From Allopusillimonas soli (lineage in GTDB: Bacteria > Pseudomonadota > Gammaproteobacteria > Burkholderiales > Burkholderiaceae_B), in contig NZ_SDQC01000001.1 in NCBI RefSeq assembly GCF_004153445.1, forward strand, positions 558,001 through 622,000: a DNA stretch of 64,000 nucleotides. The letters run 5' to 3'. A model generated the notes under the pieces. That model worked only from the letters and a program-made list of their open reading frames with translations, searched no databases and was not told where the DNA came from. A program made the translations under genes and the position numbers. Numbering within the stretch: position 1 is the stretch's first letter; every line of letters begins with the position of its first letter. This document shows, one piece after another, positions 1-8,408 of this stretch.

Positions 1-745
1 ACGCGACAAACGTCAAGCCCTGTGTCCATGAAAGATAGCCAGCCGGCTCGGTAATGCTGGACAGCGTTTCCGTGGCCTGGGCCAGGCCACCGCCGCCCTG
101 CCCATACAGGACCACGACAGGCATGATGACCAGTGCCAGCATCATGATGCATCCCTGCACGAAGTCGGTCAGGCTGACAGCCAGGAAGCCGCCAACGGAG
201 GTGTAGATCAGGACGATGATCAGCGTCAGCCAAACGCCGGTTTGATAATCGCTAAGGCCGCCAATGTTGAACAGGCCGCTAAAGGCCATATCAAACAGCT
301 TGCCGCCCGCGACCAGGCCCGATGCTGTATAAACCACGAAAAAGACCACGATGACCACCGCTGATACTACGCGCAATGCCATGGCTCTTGTGGGAAAGCG
401 GCTGGCCAAAAAAGCCGGTATCGTCAATGCATTGTCGTAACGCTCGGTCTGCTCGCGTAGCCGGGGTGCCACCACGATCCAGTTAACGAGTGCTCCGCAC
501 CATAAGCCTATGCCAATCCATGCTTCCTGTAGGCCCGCAATGAAAATCGCCCCCGGTAAACCCAGCAGCAGCCAGCCGCTCATGTCCGAGGCGCCCGCAG
601 ACAATGCCGCAACCGCCGGATTCAAACCCCGATCGGCAAGCAGGTATTGCTGCGACGACGATGTAGCCTGGCGCATGGCATAAAAGCCGATCGCAAGCAT
701 CAATAAAAAGTACAGACCCAAACTGATCCAGACACCAACCGCCAT
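1..745 (-). CDS. putP: Sodium/proline symporter PutP (partial, N-terminal 248 residues)
   Basis: Reading the minus strand from the ATG at 745 gives an open frame that runs off the window edge, so only about half of the usual ~500-residue protein is visible. The protein opens with a hydrophobic first helix, followed by the PutP/SSS-family signature DMSGWLLLGLPGA around residues 55-67 and several more membrane helices. This family couples inward Na+ flow to proline uptake across the inner membrane. DMSGWLLLGLPGA is typical of PutP within the solute:sodium symporter family, so I favour proline over other substrates. No regulator is adjacent, and the TRAP operon ends on the same strand 310 bases upstream of this start. 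Confidence 0.88.
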   Translation of the reverse strand, partial: MAVGVWISLGLYFLLMLAIGFYAMRQATSSSQQYLLADRGLNPAVAALSAGASDMSGWLLLGLPGAIFIAGLQEAWIGIGLWCGALVNWIVVAPRLREQTERYDNALTIPAFLASRFPTRAMALRVVSAVVIVVFFVVYTASGLVAGGKLFDMAFSGLFNIGGLSDYQTGVWLTLIIVLIYTSVGGFLAVSLTDFVQGCIMMLALVIMPVVVLYGQGGGGLAQATETLSSITEPAGYLSWTQGLTFVA

Positions 746-1055
746 GACGCGACTCCCTGGTTTACACCCTGTCGGCCCAGCTCGCATCTGTGCGATATCG
801 CGCGCTGTTCACTGGGATTAGCTGCGCAGTCATACAATTTGATTCTCTGCTGTCACGGCTTGCGCTATCTTGTGCTGATCAGCTTGCCGTTGTATTGGTG
901 CCGCATAAACCGATACTGACTGCTATCGCGGCACACTACCACAAGTAGCCGCTCATGCAAAATTTTCAATGCATGTTGGATAACAGCAACACATCCAGTT
1001 ATCGGGCGACATCTGCCCCCGCACTCGTCTTCAAGCCTGGGAAAAAGGGCAACGT
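746..1055. other. Intergenic region upstream of putP
   Basis: This 310-base gap separates the putP start from the end of the TRAP operon. It holds no convincing gene. A short inverted repeat (CATGC at 954-958 and GCATG at 971-975) flanks an AT-rich stretch and could be a weak terminator or operator. The putP promoter must lie here, but no clear -35/-10 pair stands out. Confidence 0.4.
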
Positions 1056-2762
1056 TTACTCGAACAGCGCATTCAAGTCCGGCGCTGGAGACGAGCCCGA
1101 CAGCGGGCCGCTGTCCGAGCCGGCAGGCCTGGTCCTGCCAAAATTCCCGAACGACGACGTGTCGATTTCAACGCTCTCGACATCCACCGCGACGCGGCCC
1201 GCCTTGTAATGGGTCACCATGCCGGGAAAGGCCAGCACGGCCATAACCATGATGATCTGCAGCACGATAAAGGGAACCGAGCCCCAGTAGATCTCGCCCG
1301 TGGTCACTCTTTTTATGCGCTGGCCGCTAACTCTGTCCGTGTAGTCATCCTTGGGCGCGACCGAGCGCAAATAGAATAGCGCGAAACCAAAAGGTGGATG
1401 CATAAAGGACGTCTGCATATTGACAGCCAGCAGCACCCCGAGCCAAATCAGATCGATGCCCATCTTGTCGGCAACCGGCCCGATCAAAGGTATGACAATA
1501 AATGCCAACTCGAAGAAATCCAGAAAGAATGCGAGGCCGAACGTCAGAACGCTGATCGCGATCAGGAAACCCATTTCACCGCCCGGCAGGCCAATCAGCA
1601 GATCTTCCACCCACAGATCACCGTTAACCGCGCGGAAAGACAGGCTGAAGACGGATGAACCAATCAAGATAAAGACCACAAAACATGTCAGCGCAGCGGT
1701 TTTGTTGACGGCCTGACTTAACAGCGACCAGCTCAGACGCCTCCGGGAAATCGCCATGATCAGCGCCCCCACCGCGCCCATGGCGCCTCCCTCTGTCGGG
1801 GTAGCAACGCCAATGAAAATAGTTCCCAGCACCAGAAATATCAATGCCAGCGGCGGTATCATCACGAACGTGACACGTTCGGCAATCTGCGACAACAAGC
1901 CCAAGCGCAAATACTTATTCAGCAGCGCACATACAAAAGCCGTGCAGCCCCAGATCAACACACCGGTGACGATAAGCTCGTCTATATGGGCGCTGCCAGG
2001 CAAGAACATGTTGACGCCCGCCACTGAGGCCAACACCGCCACTGACATCAAGGCCAGCAGGGAGGGAATGCCGTGGCTGCCGCTGGGCTCGACAAAATTC
2101 CTGTCCTCCGGCGGTATGGCAGGCGCCGCCTTGGGCCGCAGTATCGCAACGATCACCACATATAAAACATACAGGCCCGTGAGCAATGCGCCCGGAACAA
2201 AAGCGCCTTTGTACATATCGCCCACGGAACGCCCCAACTGGTCGGCAAGGACAATAAGCACTATCGACGGCGGGATTATCTGCGAAAGCGTTCCCGATGC
2301 GGCGATGACACCTGTCGCGAGGCGGCGGTCATAGCCGTAGCGCAACATGATAGGCAAGGAAATGAGACCCATCGAGATGACGGAGGCGGATACCACCCCG
2401 GTTGTCGCTGCAAGCAACGCCCCCACCAGCACCACCGCAATCGCCAGACCGCCTCGTAGCGGCCCAAACAACTGTCCCACCGTTTCAAGCAGATCCTCCG
2501 CCATTCCCGAGCGTTCAAGGATCAGGCCCATGAAGGTAAAAAAGGGCACCGCCAGCAATGTGTCGTTTGCCATGACACCAAATACGCGCTGCGGCAGCGC
2601 CTGAAACAATGCCACCGGTATCAGGCCCATTTCGATGCCGATCAGGCCAAACAGCATGCCATTGGCAGCCAGCGAAAACGCCACGGGCAGGCCCGTCAAC
2701 AGCAACACGACCAGCGTGCAGAACATGATCGGCGCAATATTGGCCAGGAAAAAAGCTTCCAT
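1056..2762 (-). CDS. TRAP transporter large permease (DctM type, extended form)
   Basis: A 568-residue integral membrane protein of the TRAP DctM family, which carries substrate delivered by the periplasmic receptor using the Na+ gradient. It is longer than the usual ~430 residues. Extra loops and helices in the middle are seen in the subgroup that works with TakP-like (2-oxo acid) receptors. A conserved segment is PPFGFALFYLRSVAPK near residues 455-470. The last ~25 residues are hydrophilic and Ser/Pro-rich. The ATG at 2762 lies two bases after the dctQ stop, so the two permease subunits are translationally coupled. It is the last gene of the operon. Confidence 0.9.
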   Translation of the reverse strand: MEAFFLANIAPIMFCTLVVLLLTGLPVAFSLAANGMLFGLIGIEMGLIPVALFQALPQRVFGVMANDTLLAVPFFTFMGLILERSGMAEDLLETVGQLFGPLRGGLAIAVVLVGALLAATTGVVSASVISMGLISLPIMLRYGYDRRLATGVIAASGTLSQIIPPSIVLIVLADQLGRSVGDMYKGAFVPGALLTGLYVLYVVIVAILRPKAAPAIPPEDRNFVEPSGSHGIPSLLALMSVAVLASVAGVNMFLPGSAHIDELIVTGVLIWGCTAFVCALLNKYLRLGLLSQIAERVTFVMIPPLALIFLVLGTIFIGVATPTEGGAMGAVGALIMAISRRRLSWSLLSQAVNKTAALTCFVVFILIGSSVFSLSFRAVNGDLWVEDLLIGLPGGEMGFLIAISVLTFGLAFFLDFFELAFIVIPLIGPVADKMGIDLIWLGVLLAVNMQTSFMHPPFGFALFYLRSVAPKDDYTDRVSGQRIKRVTTGEIYWGSVPFIVLQIIMVMAVLAFPGMVTHYKAGRVAVDVESVEIDTSSFGNFGRTRPAGSDSGPLSGSSPAPDLNALFE

Positions 2763-2764
2763 GC

Positions 2765-3379
2765 TCAGGACTTCCCGCGAGGCGAAGCCCGTTCGGATTG
2801 CGTCGCAATGCGGCTGATTTCGTCAGCGAGCTGTAGCTCGCTCGACTCGCTATCGGCAACCTGAGTGGGATCGGCGCATAACCCCAACAGATAAGCAACG
2901 CATTTGATCAAATGAGAAACAGCCGCGGCGACCAGCAGCGCAAAACCAACCGGAATCAACAGCTTGGCCGGCCACCGAATCAACCCTCCGGCATTTGAGG
3001 ACTGCTCGTTATGAATGAACGCGTCCACAAAAATGGGCCACGATAGCCACATGATGACTATCGCCGCGGGCAATATGAACAGCAATACGCCGAATATTTC
3101 AATTTTTATGCGCGTACGCGGTGAGAAATGCTGTGACAGGACGTCGACGCGCACATGCTCGTTCCTAAGCAGCGTATACCCCGCCGTCAAAAGAAACACC
3201 GCGCCAAACAGATACCATTGCAGCTCCAGCCACGCATTGGAGCTCATGCTGAACAGTTTGCGAATCAACGCATTGGCAGCACTGACGACGACAGCAACAA
3301 GAATCAGCCATGCCGCCGCACGCCCAACAACGCTATTGACCGAATCAATCAACCGCGACAACGCGAGAAATGCTTTCAT
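2765..3379 (-). CDS. TRAP transporter small permease (DctQ type)
   Basis: A small membrane protein (204 residues from the chosen ATG) with four predicted helices, as expected for DctQ, which forms the permease complex with DctM. The open frame extends upstream to 3448. I place the start at the methionine of MKAFLALSRLID because the extra upstream residues (CLLPGAAMPEACRR) do not look like a DctQ N-terminus. The Shine-Dalgarno sequence is weak at either site, so the start is tentative. The gene lies between dctP and dctM of the same operon. The C-terminal 40 residues are polar and probably cytoplasmic. Confidence 0.82.
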   Translation of the reverse strand: MKAFLALSRLIDSVNSVVGRAAAWLILVAVVVSAANALIRKLFSMSSNAWLELQWYLFGAVFLLTAGYTLLRNEHVRVDVLSQHFSPRTRIKIEIFGVLLFILPAAIVIMWLSWPIFVDAFIHNEQSSNAGGLIRWPAKLLIPVGFALLVAAAVSHLIKCVAYLLGLCADPTQVADSESSELQLADEISRIATQSERASPRGKS

Positions 3380-3475
3380 GATTGGATAGGGCTCAGGAAA
3401 TAAACGGCGGCACGCCTCAGGCATTGCTGCGCCGGGCAGCAAACACATGCGGGCTGTTTCAATACCGCAAGTGGC

Positions 3476-4564
3476 TTACAAACCCTGCTTGCGCGTGGCC
3501 ATCAGATAGCTTTCCGCCGTACCGTCGTTGACGCTGGCCCACAAAAGCTGATCATCACGGAAGGCCCGCCATGACTTCAGCACCTTGGCAAAGCTTTCGT
3601 CCTTGGCGCTGTAATCTTCCAGCACGTCCTTGGTCGCACTCTGCATGGCATCCATCACCTCGCGCGGCCAAGACTTGAGCTTCACGCCTTGGCCCACCAG
3701 CAGTTTGAGGGCGTGAATGTTCTTTGCATCATATTTGGCAAGCAGATCGTTAGCGGCAATGGCGCACGCTGCGCGCAAGGCCGCCTGGTACTGCGGCGGC
3801 AGCTTGGCCCAACTGTCGCGATTTACATTGAACGCCAAATTGGCCCCCAACTCCATGACACCAGGCCCGTAATAGTACTTGGCCACTTTGGCGAAGCCGA
3901 GCTTTTCATCATCGTAAGGCCCCACCCATTCGACGGCATCCAAGGACCCTTTCTCCAACGCCGGATAGATATCGCTGCCGGCAATCTGTTGGGGAATTGC
4001 GCCGAGCTTCTCGTACACCATGCTCAACAGGCCTGGCGTGCGAATGCGCAAACCGTTAAAGTCTTCCGGCTGTTTGATTTCCTTTCTAAACCAGCCGCCC
4101 ATTTGTGCGCCGGTATTCCCGCAGGGCATGACAATCGCGTTGAACTTGCCATAGAGCTCTTCCATCAACTCCTTGCCGCCACCATAGGCAAGCCAGGCTG
4201 TCTGTTGGCGTGGGGTAAGCCCAAATGGCACGCCGGTGTCGAAGACCAGCGCCGGCTCCTTGCCCAGATAGTAGAAGCCTGCAGTATGCCCGCACTCAGT
4301 CGTACCGTTCTGCACGGCATCCAGAACCTGCAAGGGCGGCACCAACTCGCCGGCGGCAAAGGGCCGAATCGTGAATTTCCCATCAGTCAAAACCGACGTC
4401 TGCTCCGCTATGACTTCGGCCGAACCCCACACAGTATCCAGTGATCGCGGGAAACTGCTGGGCATACGCCAATTGACCGTTGGCGCGCTTTGTGCGAGAG
4501 CCGGCGAGGCAATGGCTACGCCTGCGGTGCTGGCAGCAAGCGTCAAGAATTTGCGTCGTTGCAT
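3476..4564 (-). CDS. TRAP periplasmic receptor, TakP-like (DctP superfamily)
   Basis: A 362-residue solute receptor. It begins with a twin-arginine-type signal (MQRRKFLTLAAST) ending in an AxA site near residue 24 (SPALA), so export is probably by Tat. The sequence resembles the TakP/mannitol-chloroaromatic branch of DctP proteins that bind 2-oxo acids or other monocarboxylates: WRMPSSFPRSLDTVWG near the mature N-terminus, then PFAAGELVPPLQVLDAVQ. An excellent ribosome site (AAGGAG, about 7 bases before ATG) supports the start. It sits 12 bases after the aldolase gene and upstream of dctQM, so the transporter and enzyme are likely co-expressed. The true ligand cannot be read from sequence. 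Confidence 0.88.
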   Translation of the reverse strand: MQRRKFLTLAASTAGVAIASPALAQSAPTVNWRMPSSFPRSLDTVWGSAEVIAEQTSVLTDGKFTIRPFAAGELVPPLQVLDAVQNGTTECGHTAGFYYLGKEPALVFDTGVPFGLTPRQQTAWLAYGGGKELMEELYGKFNAIVMPCGNTGAQMGGWFRKEIKQPEDFNGLRIRTPGLLSMVYEKLGAIPQQIAGSDIYPALEKGSLDAVEWVGPYDDEKLGFAKVAKYYYGPGVMELGANLAFNVNRDSWAKLPPQYQAALRAACAIAANDLLAKYDAKNIHALKLLVGQGVKLKSWPREVMDAMQSATKDVLEDYSAKDESFAKVLKSWRAFRDDQLLWASVNDGTAESYLMATRKQGL

Positions 4565-4576
4565 CGAAGGCTCCTT

Positions 4577-5365
4577 TTAATCCAGACAATCGGGCGTTTC
4601 ACGCAGCACACGCCGCGCGAAGTAAGCAAAGGTCAATTCAAGAATTCGCGGCTTGACCAGAAAATCATGCGATTCACGAGCCCGATCAGCGGGCACCGGT
4701 TTGACGGGACCAAGCGCACGAGCCTTGAGCTGCAAGGCAGCGACCTGTTCCAGCCAGAGCGCCATCACGGCGGCCTCTTCAATCGACTTTCCCACTGTCA
4801 ACAGACCATGATTAGCCAGTAGGATCGCGCGCTTGTCGCCCAATGCCTCTGAAATGATCTGGCCTTCATCATCGCCAATGGGCAGGCCGGGCCATTCCGG
4901 CAAATAGGCGCAGTCCTCGAAGAAAGGCGTCGCGTCCATATGCGCTACGACCAACGGCTCGCCGACCATGGACAGCGCCGATGTGGCCGGAGGGTGTGTG
5001 TGCACAATGCATTGCACATCGGGGCGATGACGGTATACCCACACATGGAAACGGTTTGCCGGGTTTGCCAGAGACTTCCCGTCCAGCGGATGGAGATCCT
5101 CGTCAATCAGTATCAGTTCGCTGGCACGCGCCTCGTCCGCGCCTGTGCCGAAAGGCAAAGTCCAGAACGTGCCCGGCTCTTCGCCTCGGGCAGTGAATTG
5201 GCCCGCAAGACCACTGTGCCAATGCCCCTGGTCTGCCAGCATGCGACACGCCAGCGTCATCTTTTGTGCGGCATTCCACTGATCTGTCGGCGCGGCGCGC
5301 TGTTCAATTTCACGATCGACACGCTCTTTCAAGGCGTGCTTTTCTTGAGGGGTATATGGCTGCAT
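4577..5365 (-). CDS. Class II aldolase/adducin family protein
   Basis: A 262-residue member of the class II aldolase/adducin-head family, zinc-dependent enzymes that cleave or decarboxylate small hydroxy acids or sugar phosphates. The metal-binding cluster is visible as HTHPPATSALS around residue 120 and the later His in LLANHGLLTVGKS. The frame continues upstream to 5521, but I choose the ATG at 5365 because AGGA lies 8 bases before it and MQPYTPQEKHALKERV looks like a natural start; the longer version runs into the regulator's 5' region. First gene of an operon with the TakP-like TRAP transporter, so it probably acts on the imported acid. Substrate unknown. Confidence 0.82.
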   Translation of the reverse strand: MQPYTPQEKHALKERVDREIEQRAAPTDQWNAAQKMTLACRMLADQGHWHSGLAGQFTARGEEPGTFWTLPFGTGADEARASELILIDEDLHPLDGKSLANPANRFHVWVYRHRPDVQCIVHTHPPATSALSMVGEPLVVAHMDATPFFEDCAYLPEWPGLPIGDDEGQIISEALGDKRAILLANHGLLTVGKSIEEAAVMALWLEQVAALQLKARALGPVKPVPADRARESHDFLVKPRILELTFAYFARRVLRETPDCLD

Positions 5366-5445
5366 GATATGGGTCCTGATAAATAGATCACTTGATACCC
5401 GGTGTCCACAGGTCAACAAGTTGTCCAACAATAACCCATCTGAGA

Positions 5446-5472
5446 ATAGGGCAATATCGGGTTTATCCCTAT
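5446..5472. promoter_or_regulatory. Candidate operator between aldolase operon and XRE-cupin gene
   Basis: Inverted repeat ATAGGG (5446-5451) and CCCTAT (5467-5472) in the 146-base divergent intergenic region. It could bind the divergently encoded XRE-cupin regulator. The arms are only six bases, so this is tentative. Confidence 0.3.
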
Positions 5473-5511
5473 ATCTCGCTCCGATAACATACAATCCCGA
5501 TTGTTGAATTG

Positions 5512-6117
5512 ATGATGTCATTAATGCCTACAAGCCCCTCCATCAACACAGGCCTTCCCGATGTACGCCAGATAGGTTTGCGCATTCGTTCCACCCGTCG
5601 CCGAAAAAACCTCACGCAGGTCCACGTGGCTACCCGTGCCGGCATAGACAAAGCGCACCTGTCGCGTATCGAACGCGGTGAAAAGTCCGCCTCGCTCGGA
5701 ACGCTGCATATGCTGGCGGTTGCCTTGGACACCAGCCTCTCGCTTCTATTGGGCGAAACCAATCCGAAGGATGATATTCGCGTCACCCGCGCGGATGGAC
5801 ATCAGCCAGGCACGAACCCCAAGACACTGGCGCCACATGGCCAGTACACAACCATACCGGTGGGAGGCCTTGACAGCCATCTGTCAATGATGATGGTTCA
5901 AGTCAGCAAGCAAGGCCTTCAGGAAACCGCCGTTCACGGCGGCGAGGAAGTCATATTCGTACTCGAGGGCAGCGTGCGCGTTCAGTTTGACAAGTACGGC
6001 GTTGTGCTCGCCCGATATGACAGTGTAAGTTTCCCGGGCTATTTATCCCATAGCTTGTGTGCGGAAGGCACTAAAATCGCTCGCGTACTGATCGCAATTG
6101 CCGGCGACACGCTGTAG
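5512..6117 (+). CDS. XRE-family regulator with C-terminal cupin domain
   Basis: A 201-residue regulator. Residues ~15-70 form a lambda-repressor-like HTH (RSTRRRKNLTQVHVATRAG, then HLSRIERGEKSASLGTL). A flexible linker leads to a cupin barrel near residues 125-195 (GGEEVIFVLEGSVRVQF), which usually senses a small ligand. Such proteins commonly repress divergent catabolic operons, fitting its head-to-head position with the aldolase-TRAP operon. Several ATGs lie close together (5512, 5515, 5524) and none has a clear ribosome site, so the exact start is uncertain. Confidence 0.85.
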   Translation: MMSLMPTSPSINTGLPDVRQIGLRIRSTRRRKNLTQVHVATRAGIDKAHLSRIERGEKSASLGTLHMLAVALDTSLSLLLGETNPKDDIRVTRADGHQPGTNPKTLAPHGQYTTIPVGGLDSHLSMMMVQVSKQGLQETAVHGGEEVIFVLEGSVRVQFDKYGVVLARYDSVSFPGYLSHSLCAEGTKIARVLIAIAGDTL

Positions 6118-6221
6118 GCAGGCTCAGGTTCGCCTGGGCGATCCACTTGCCACCTGTGCCTGGTATGGGTAGCTTGCCTGCTGGCAGGCATGGGCCGTGC
6201 ATTGATCAAAAGAAAGGTGAA

Positions 6222-7385
6222 ATGAAACGCTTGAAGTCATTCGTGTTCGGGCTAGCCCTCGCATTGCTTCCAATGGCAGGCAGCCAGGCGAATGAGCAGA
6301 ATGAGCAGTTCGTTCAAGAGAAGGCGCAGAAGGCATTCGCCAACGCCTTGGCAGAATATAAGATACCCGGGCTTATCGTCGGCGTTACAAGCAATGGCAA
6401 GCATTATTTCTATGCAACCGGCCTTGCTTCGCGCGCCGACAAACAGCCTGTCACGCCCGATACGCTGTTCGAACTGGGTTCGATCAGCAAAATCTTCAAC
6501 GCAACATTGGCGGCGCTTGCGGAACAGCGTGGCCTATTGTCTCTCAACGAAAAGGCAGCCCACTATCTGTGTGCCGATACCTGCGAGATCGGCAACGATA
6601 TGACCTTGATGGACTTGGCCACACACCATTCCGGCGGCCTCCCCTTGCAGGTTCCGGACGAAGTGAATGACACGGATAGCCTGGTGCGCTGGCTGGCAGC
6701 ATGGCAGCCGCCCCAACCCGGAACCCGCAGCTACTCCAACATCAGCATAGGCCTGTTGGGCCACATCACGGCGCAGGCGTTCGGAATGCACTATGCCCAG
6801 GCGGCGGAAACCATGCTCTTCCCGGCACTGGGCTTGCAGAGCACCTGGATCAACGTTCCTGATCAAGCCATGGATCGATATGCCTTTGGCTACGATCGCA
6901 AAACCGACCAAGCGATACGCGTAACGCCTGGCGTGCTGGATGCCGAGGCCTACGGTGTGAAGTCAAGCGCACGGGACATGCTCAAGCTCCTGGATGCGGA
7001 GCTTGGCAGTACAGCCGCTGATCCCGAACTGGCAGCCGCCATTCAGCGCACCCAGGAAGGGCAGTTCAAGACAACCGCCTTCGTACAGGACATGGTCTGG
7101 GAGCAATATCCCTGGCCTGTCGATGTGGAAACAATGGAATCAGGCAACGGATACGACTTCATCCTGCACCCCCAACCCGTTGAGAAACTGAACCCCGCAC
7201 TTGCGCCACAGCAGAGCGTTATCCTCAACAAAACAGGATCAACAAATGGCTTCGGCGGATACCTGGCTATGCTTCCAGGAGAAAACCTCGGCGTCGTCGT
7301 CCTGGCAAACAGAAACTTTCCGATCCAGGCACGGGTCAAGGCGACCTACTCCCTGATTGAAGCGCTACTTGCTGATAGGGAATGA
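6222..7385 (+). CDS. ampC: Class C beta-lactamase (AmpC family)
   Basis: A 387-residue periplasmic serine beta-lactamase. The signal peptide ends near residue 23 (AGSQA). All three active-site motifs are present with class C spacing: SISK at 87-90 (nucleophile Ser87, Lys90), YSN at 171-173 and KTG at 337-339. The length matches family norm. An upstream TTG/ATG extension to 6147 exists, but AAAGG just before the ATG at 6222 and the clean signal peptide settle the start. No ampR-like LysR gene is adjacent; the neighbour upstream is the XRE-cupin regulator, so classical AmpR induction is not evident here. ampD, encoded at 42854, is the usual indirect regulator of AmpC through peptidoglycan recycling. 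Confidence 0.9.
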   Translation: MKRLKSFVFGLALALLPMAGSQANEQNEQFVQEKAQKAFANALAEYKIPGLIVGVTSNGKHYFYATGLASRADKQPVTPDTLFELGSISKIFNATLAALAEQRGLLSLNEKAAHYLCADTCEIGNDMTLMDLATHHSGGLPLQVPDEVNDTDSLVRWLAAWQPPQPGTRSYSNISIGLLGHITAQAFGMHYAQAAETMLFPALGLQSTWINVPDQAMDRYAFGYDRKTDQAIRVTPGVLDAEAYGVKSSARDMLKLLDAELGSTAADPELAAAIQRTQEGQFKTTAFVQDMVWEQYPWPVDVETMESGNGYDFILHPQPVEKLNPALAPQQSVILNKTGSTNGFGGYLAMLPGENLGVVVLANRNFPIQARVKATYSLIEALLADRE

Positions 7386-7408
7386 CCCATCAGTCGGGGC
7401 GCGCTGTA

Positions 7409-8170
7409 TCAACCCCGCGCCGATAAACACTGTTTGACTTGTTCGGCTACCCGCACAATGGCCTGCACAATAGCTTTTTCCCGCTTCTGACCCAGGCGGT
7501 CGGTGGGGATCGACGTGCTGACCGCAATCCTGCGCCCCATCGGGGTTTCGCCGGCGTAGACCGCAAAGCAGTTCAGCCCCGCGGCCACCTCTTCTTGATC
7601 GAGCGCCAGTCCGGATCGGCGGACCGTCGCCAGTTCCGCCAACAATACTTCATGCCGGGTAATCGTACGGTCGGTGATGGCTACGAGTTCCCGCGGCAGC
7701 AAGCGCAGCACCTCCTCGTCGGACATTTGAGCAAGCAGCGCCTTGCCCAGGGCACAGGTATGAGCAGGCAGTCTCGTCCCCACATCGGACACCAGGCGGA
7801 CCGGGCGGTGGGCATCCTCGCGGGCCAGATAGACCACCTCTCCGCCCTGCAGCACGGCCATTTGGACGACTTCGTTGTGCGCTGTGACGAATTCCGCAGC
7901 GGCTGCCCGGAAAATATGCTGCAGGTTATCGAAATGGACATAGGAGCAGCCAAGCATGTAGAGCCCGATGCCGATGACGTAGCCGCTTCCCTTTTTCTCT
8001 ATCCATCGGCGCTGTTCAAGCGAAGTGAGCAACAAGTAAAGCGTGCTTTTTGCAAGGCCGGTATGCAGGGCCAGGTCGGCTGGGCTCACGGGCTCGCTGC
8101 TCGAAGCCAGCACTTGCAGAACGGCATCGGCCCTGTCCACTGCGGGCACTGGGGAATTGAAATCACTCAT
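7409..8170 (-). CDS. IclR-family transcriptional regulator
   Basis: A 253-residue protein with an N-terminal winged HTH (residues ~10-75, including SPADLALHTGLAKSTLYLLLTSLE) and a C-terminal IclR effector domain with the usual LVSDVGTRLPAHTCALGKALLAQ segment near residues 130-155. IclR proteins control aromatic- and sugar-acid catabolic operons, usually as dimers or tetramers. It is on the same strand as, and 238 bases downstream of, the dehydratase gene, so it may be transcribed with the operon or from its own promoter. It is the best local candidate to bind the tandem palindrome at 14700-14735. Confidence 0.9.
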   Translation of the reverse strand: MSDFNSPVPAVDRADAVLQVLASSSEPVSPADLALHTGLAKSTLYLLLTSLEQRRWIEKKGSGYVIGIGLYMLGCSYVHFDNLQHIFRAAAAEFVTAHNEVVQMAVLQGGEVVYLAREDAHRPVRLVSDVGTRLPAHTCALGKALLAQMSDEEVLRLLPRELVAITDRTITRHEVLLAELATVRRSGLALDQEEVAAGLNCFAVYAGETPMGRRIAVSTSIPTDRLGQKREKAIVQAIVRVAEQVKQCLSARG

Positions 8171-8408
8171 TTCTATCTACTGCACCATGAAAGTCCCAAA
8201 GTCATGCATCCCAGGCAGCTACTTTGCCTGGACCGACGAACAGCCGCGTCAAATCGTAGCCCCGAATGCCTCTTTGAATTCGGCAGCGCCTTGAGGCGGC
8301 AGGCTTCGCCGCTTGGTATTTTCAAAACTGCTGTTCATGCCTTCCCATCCTGTTCCGATCCTGTTTCATGACGGTGCCATTCGGGATTGTGCGGAACCCG
8401 ATGCTCGC

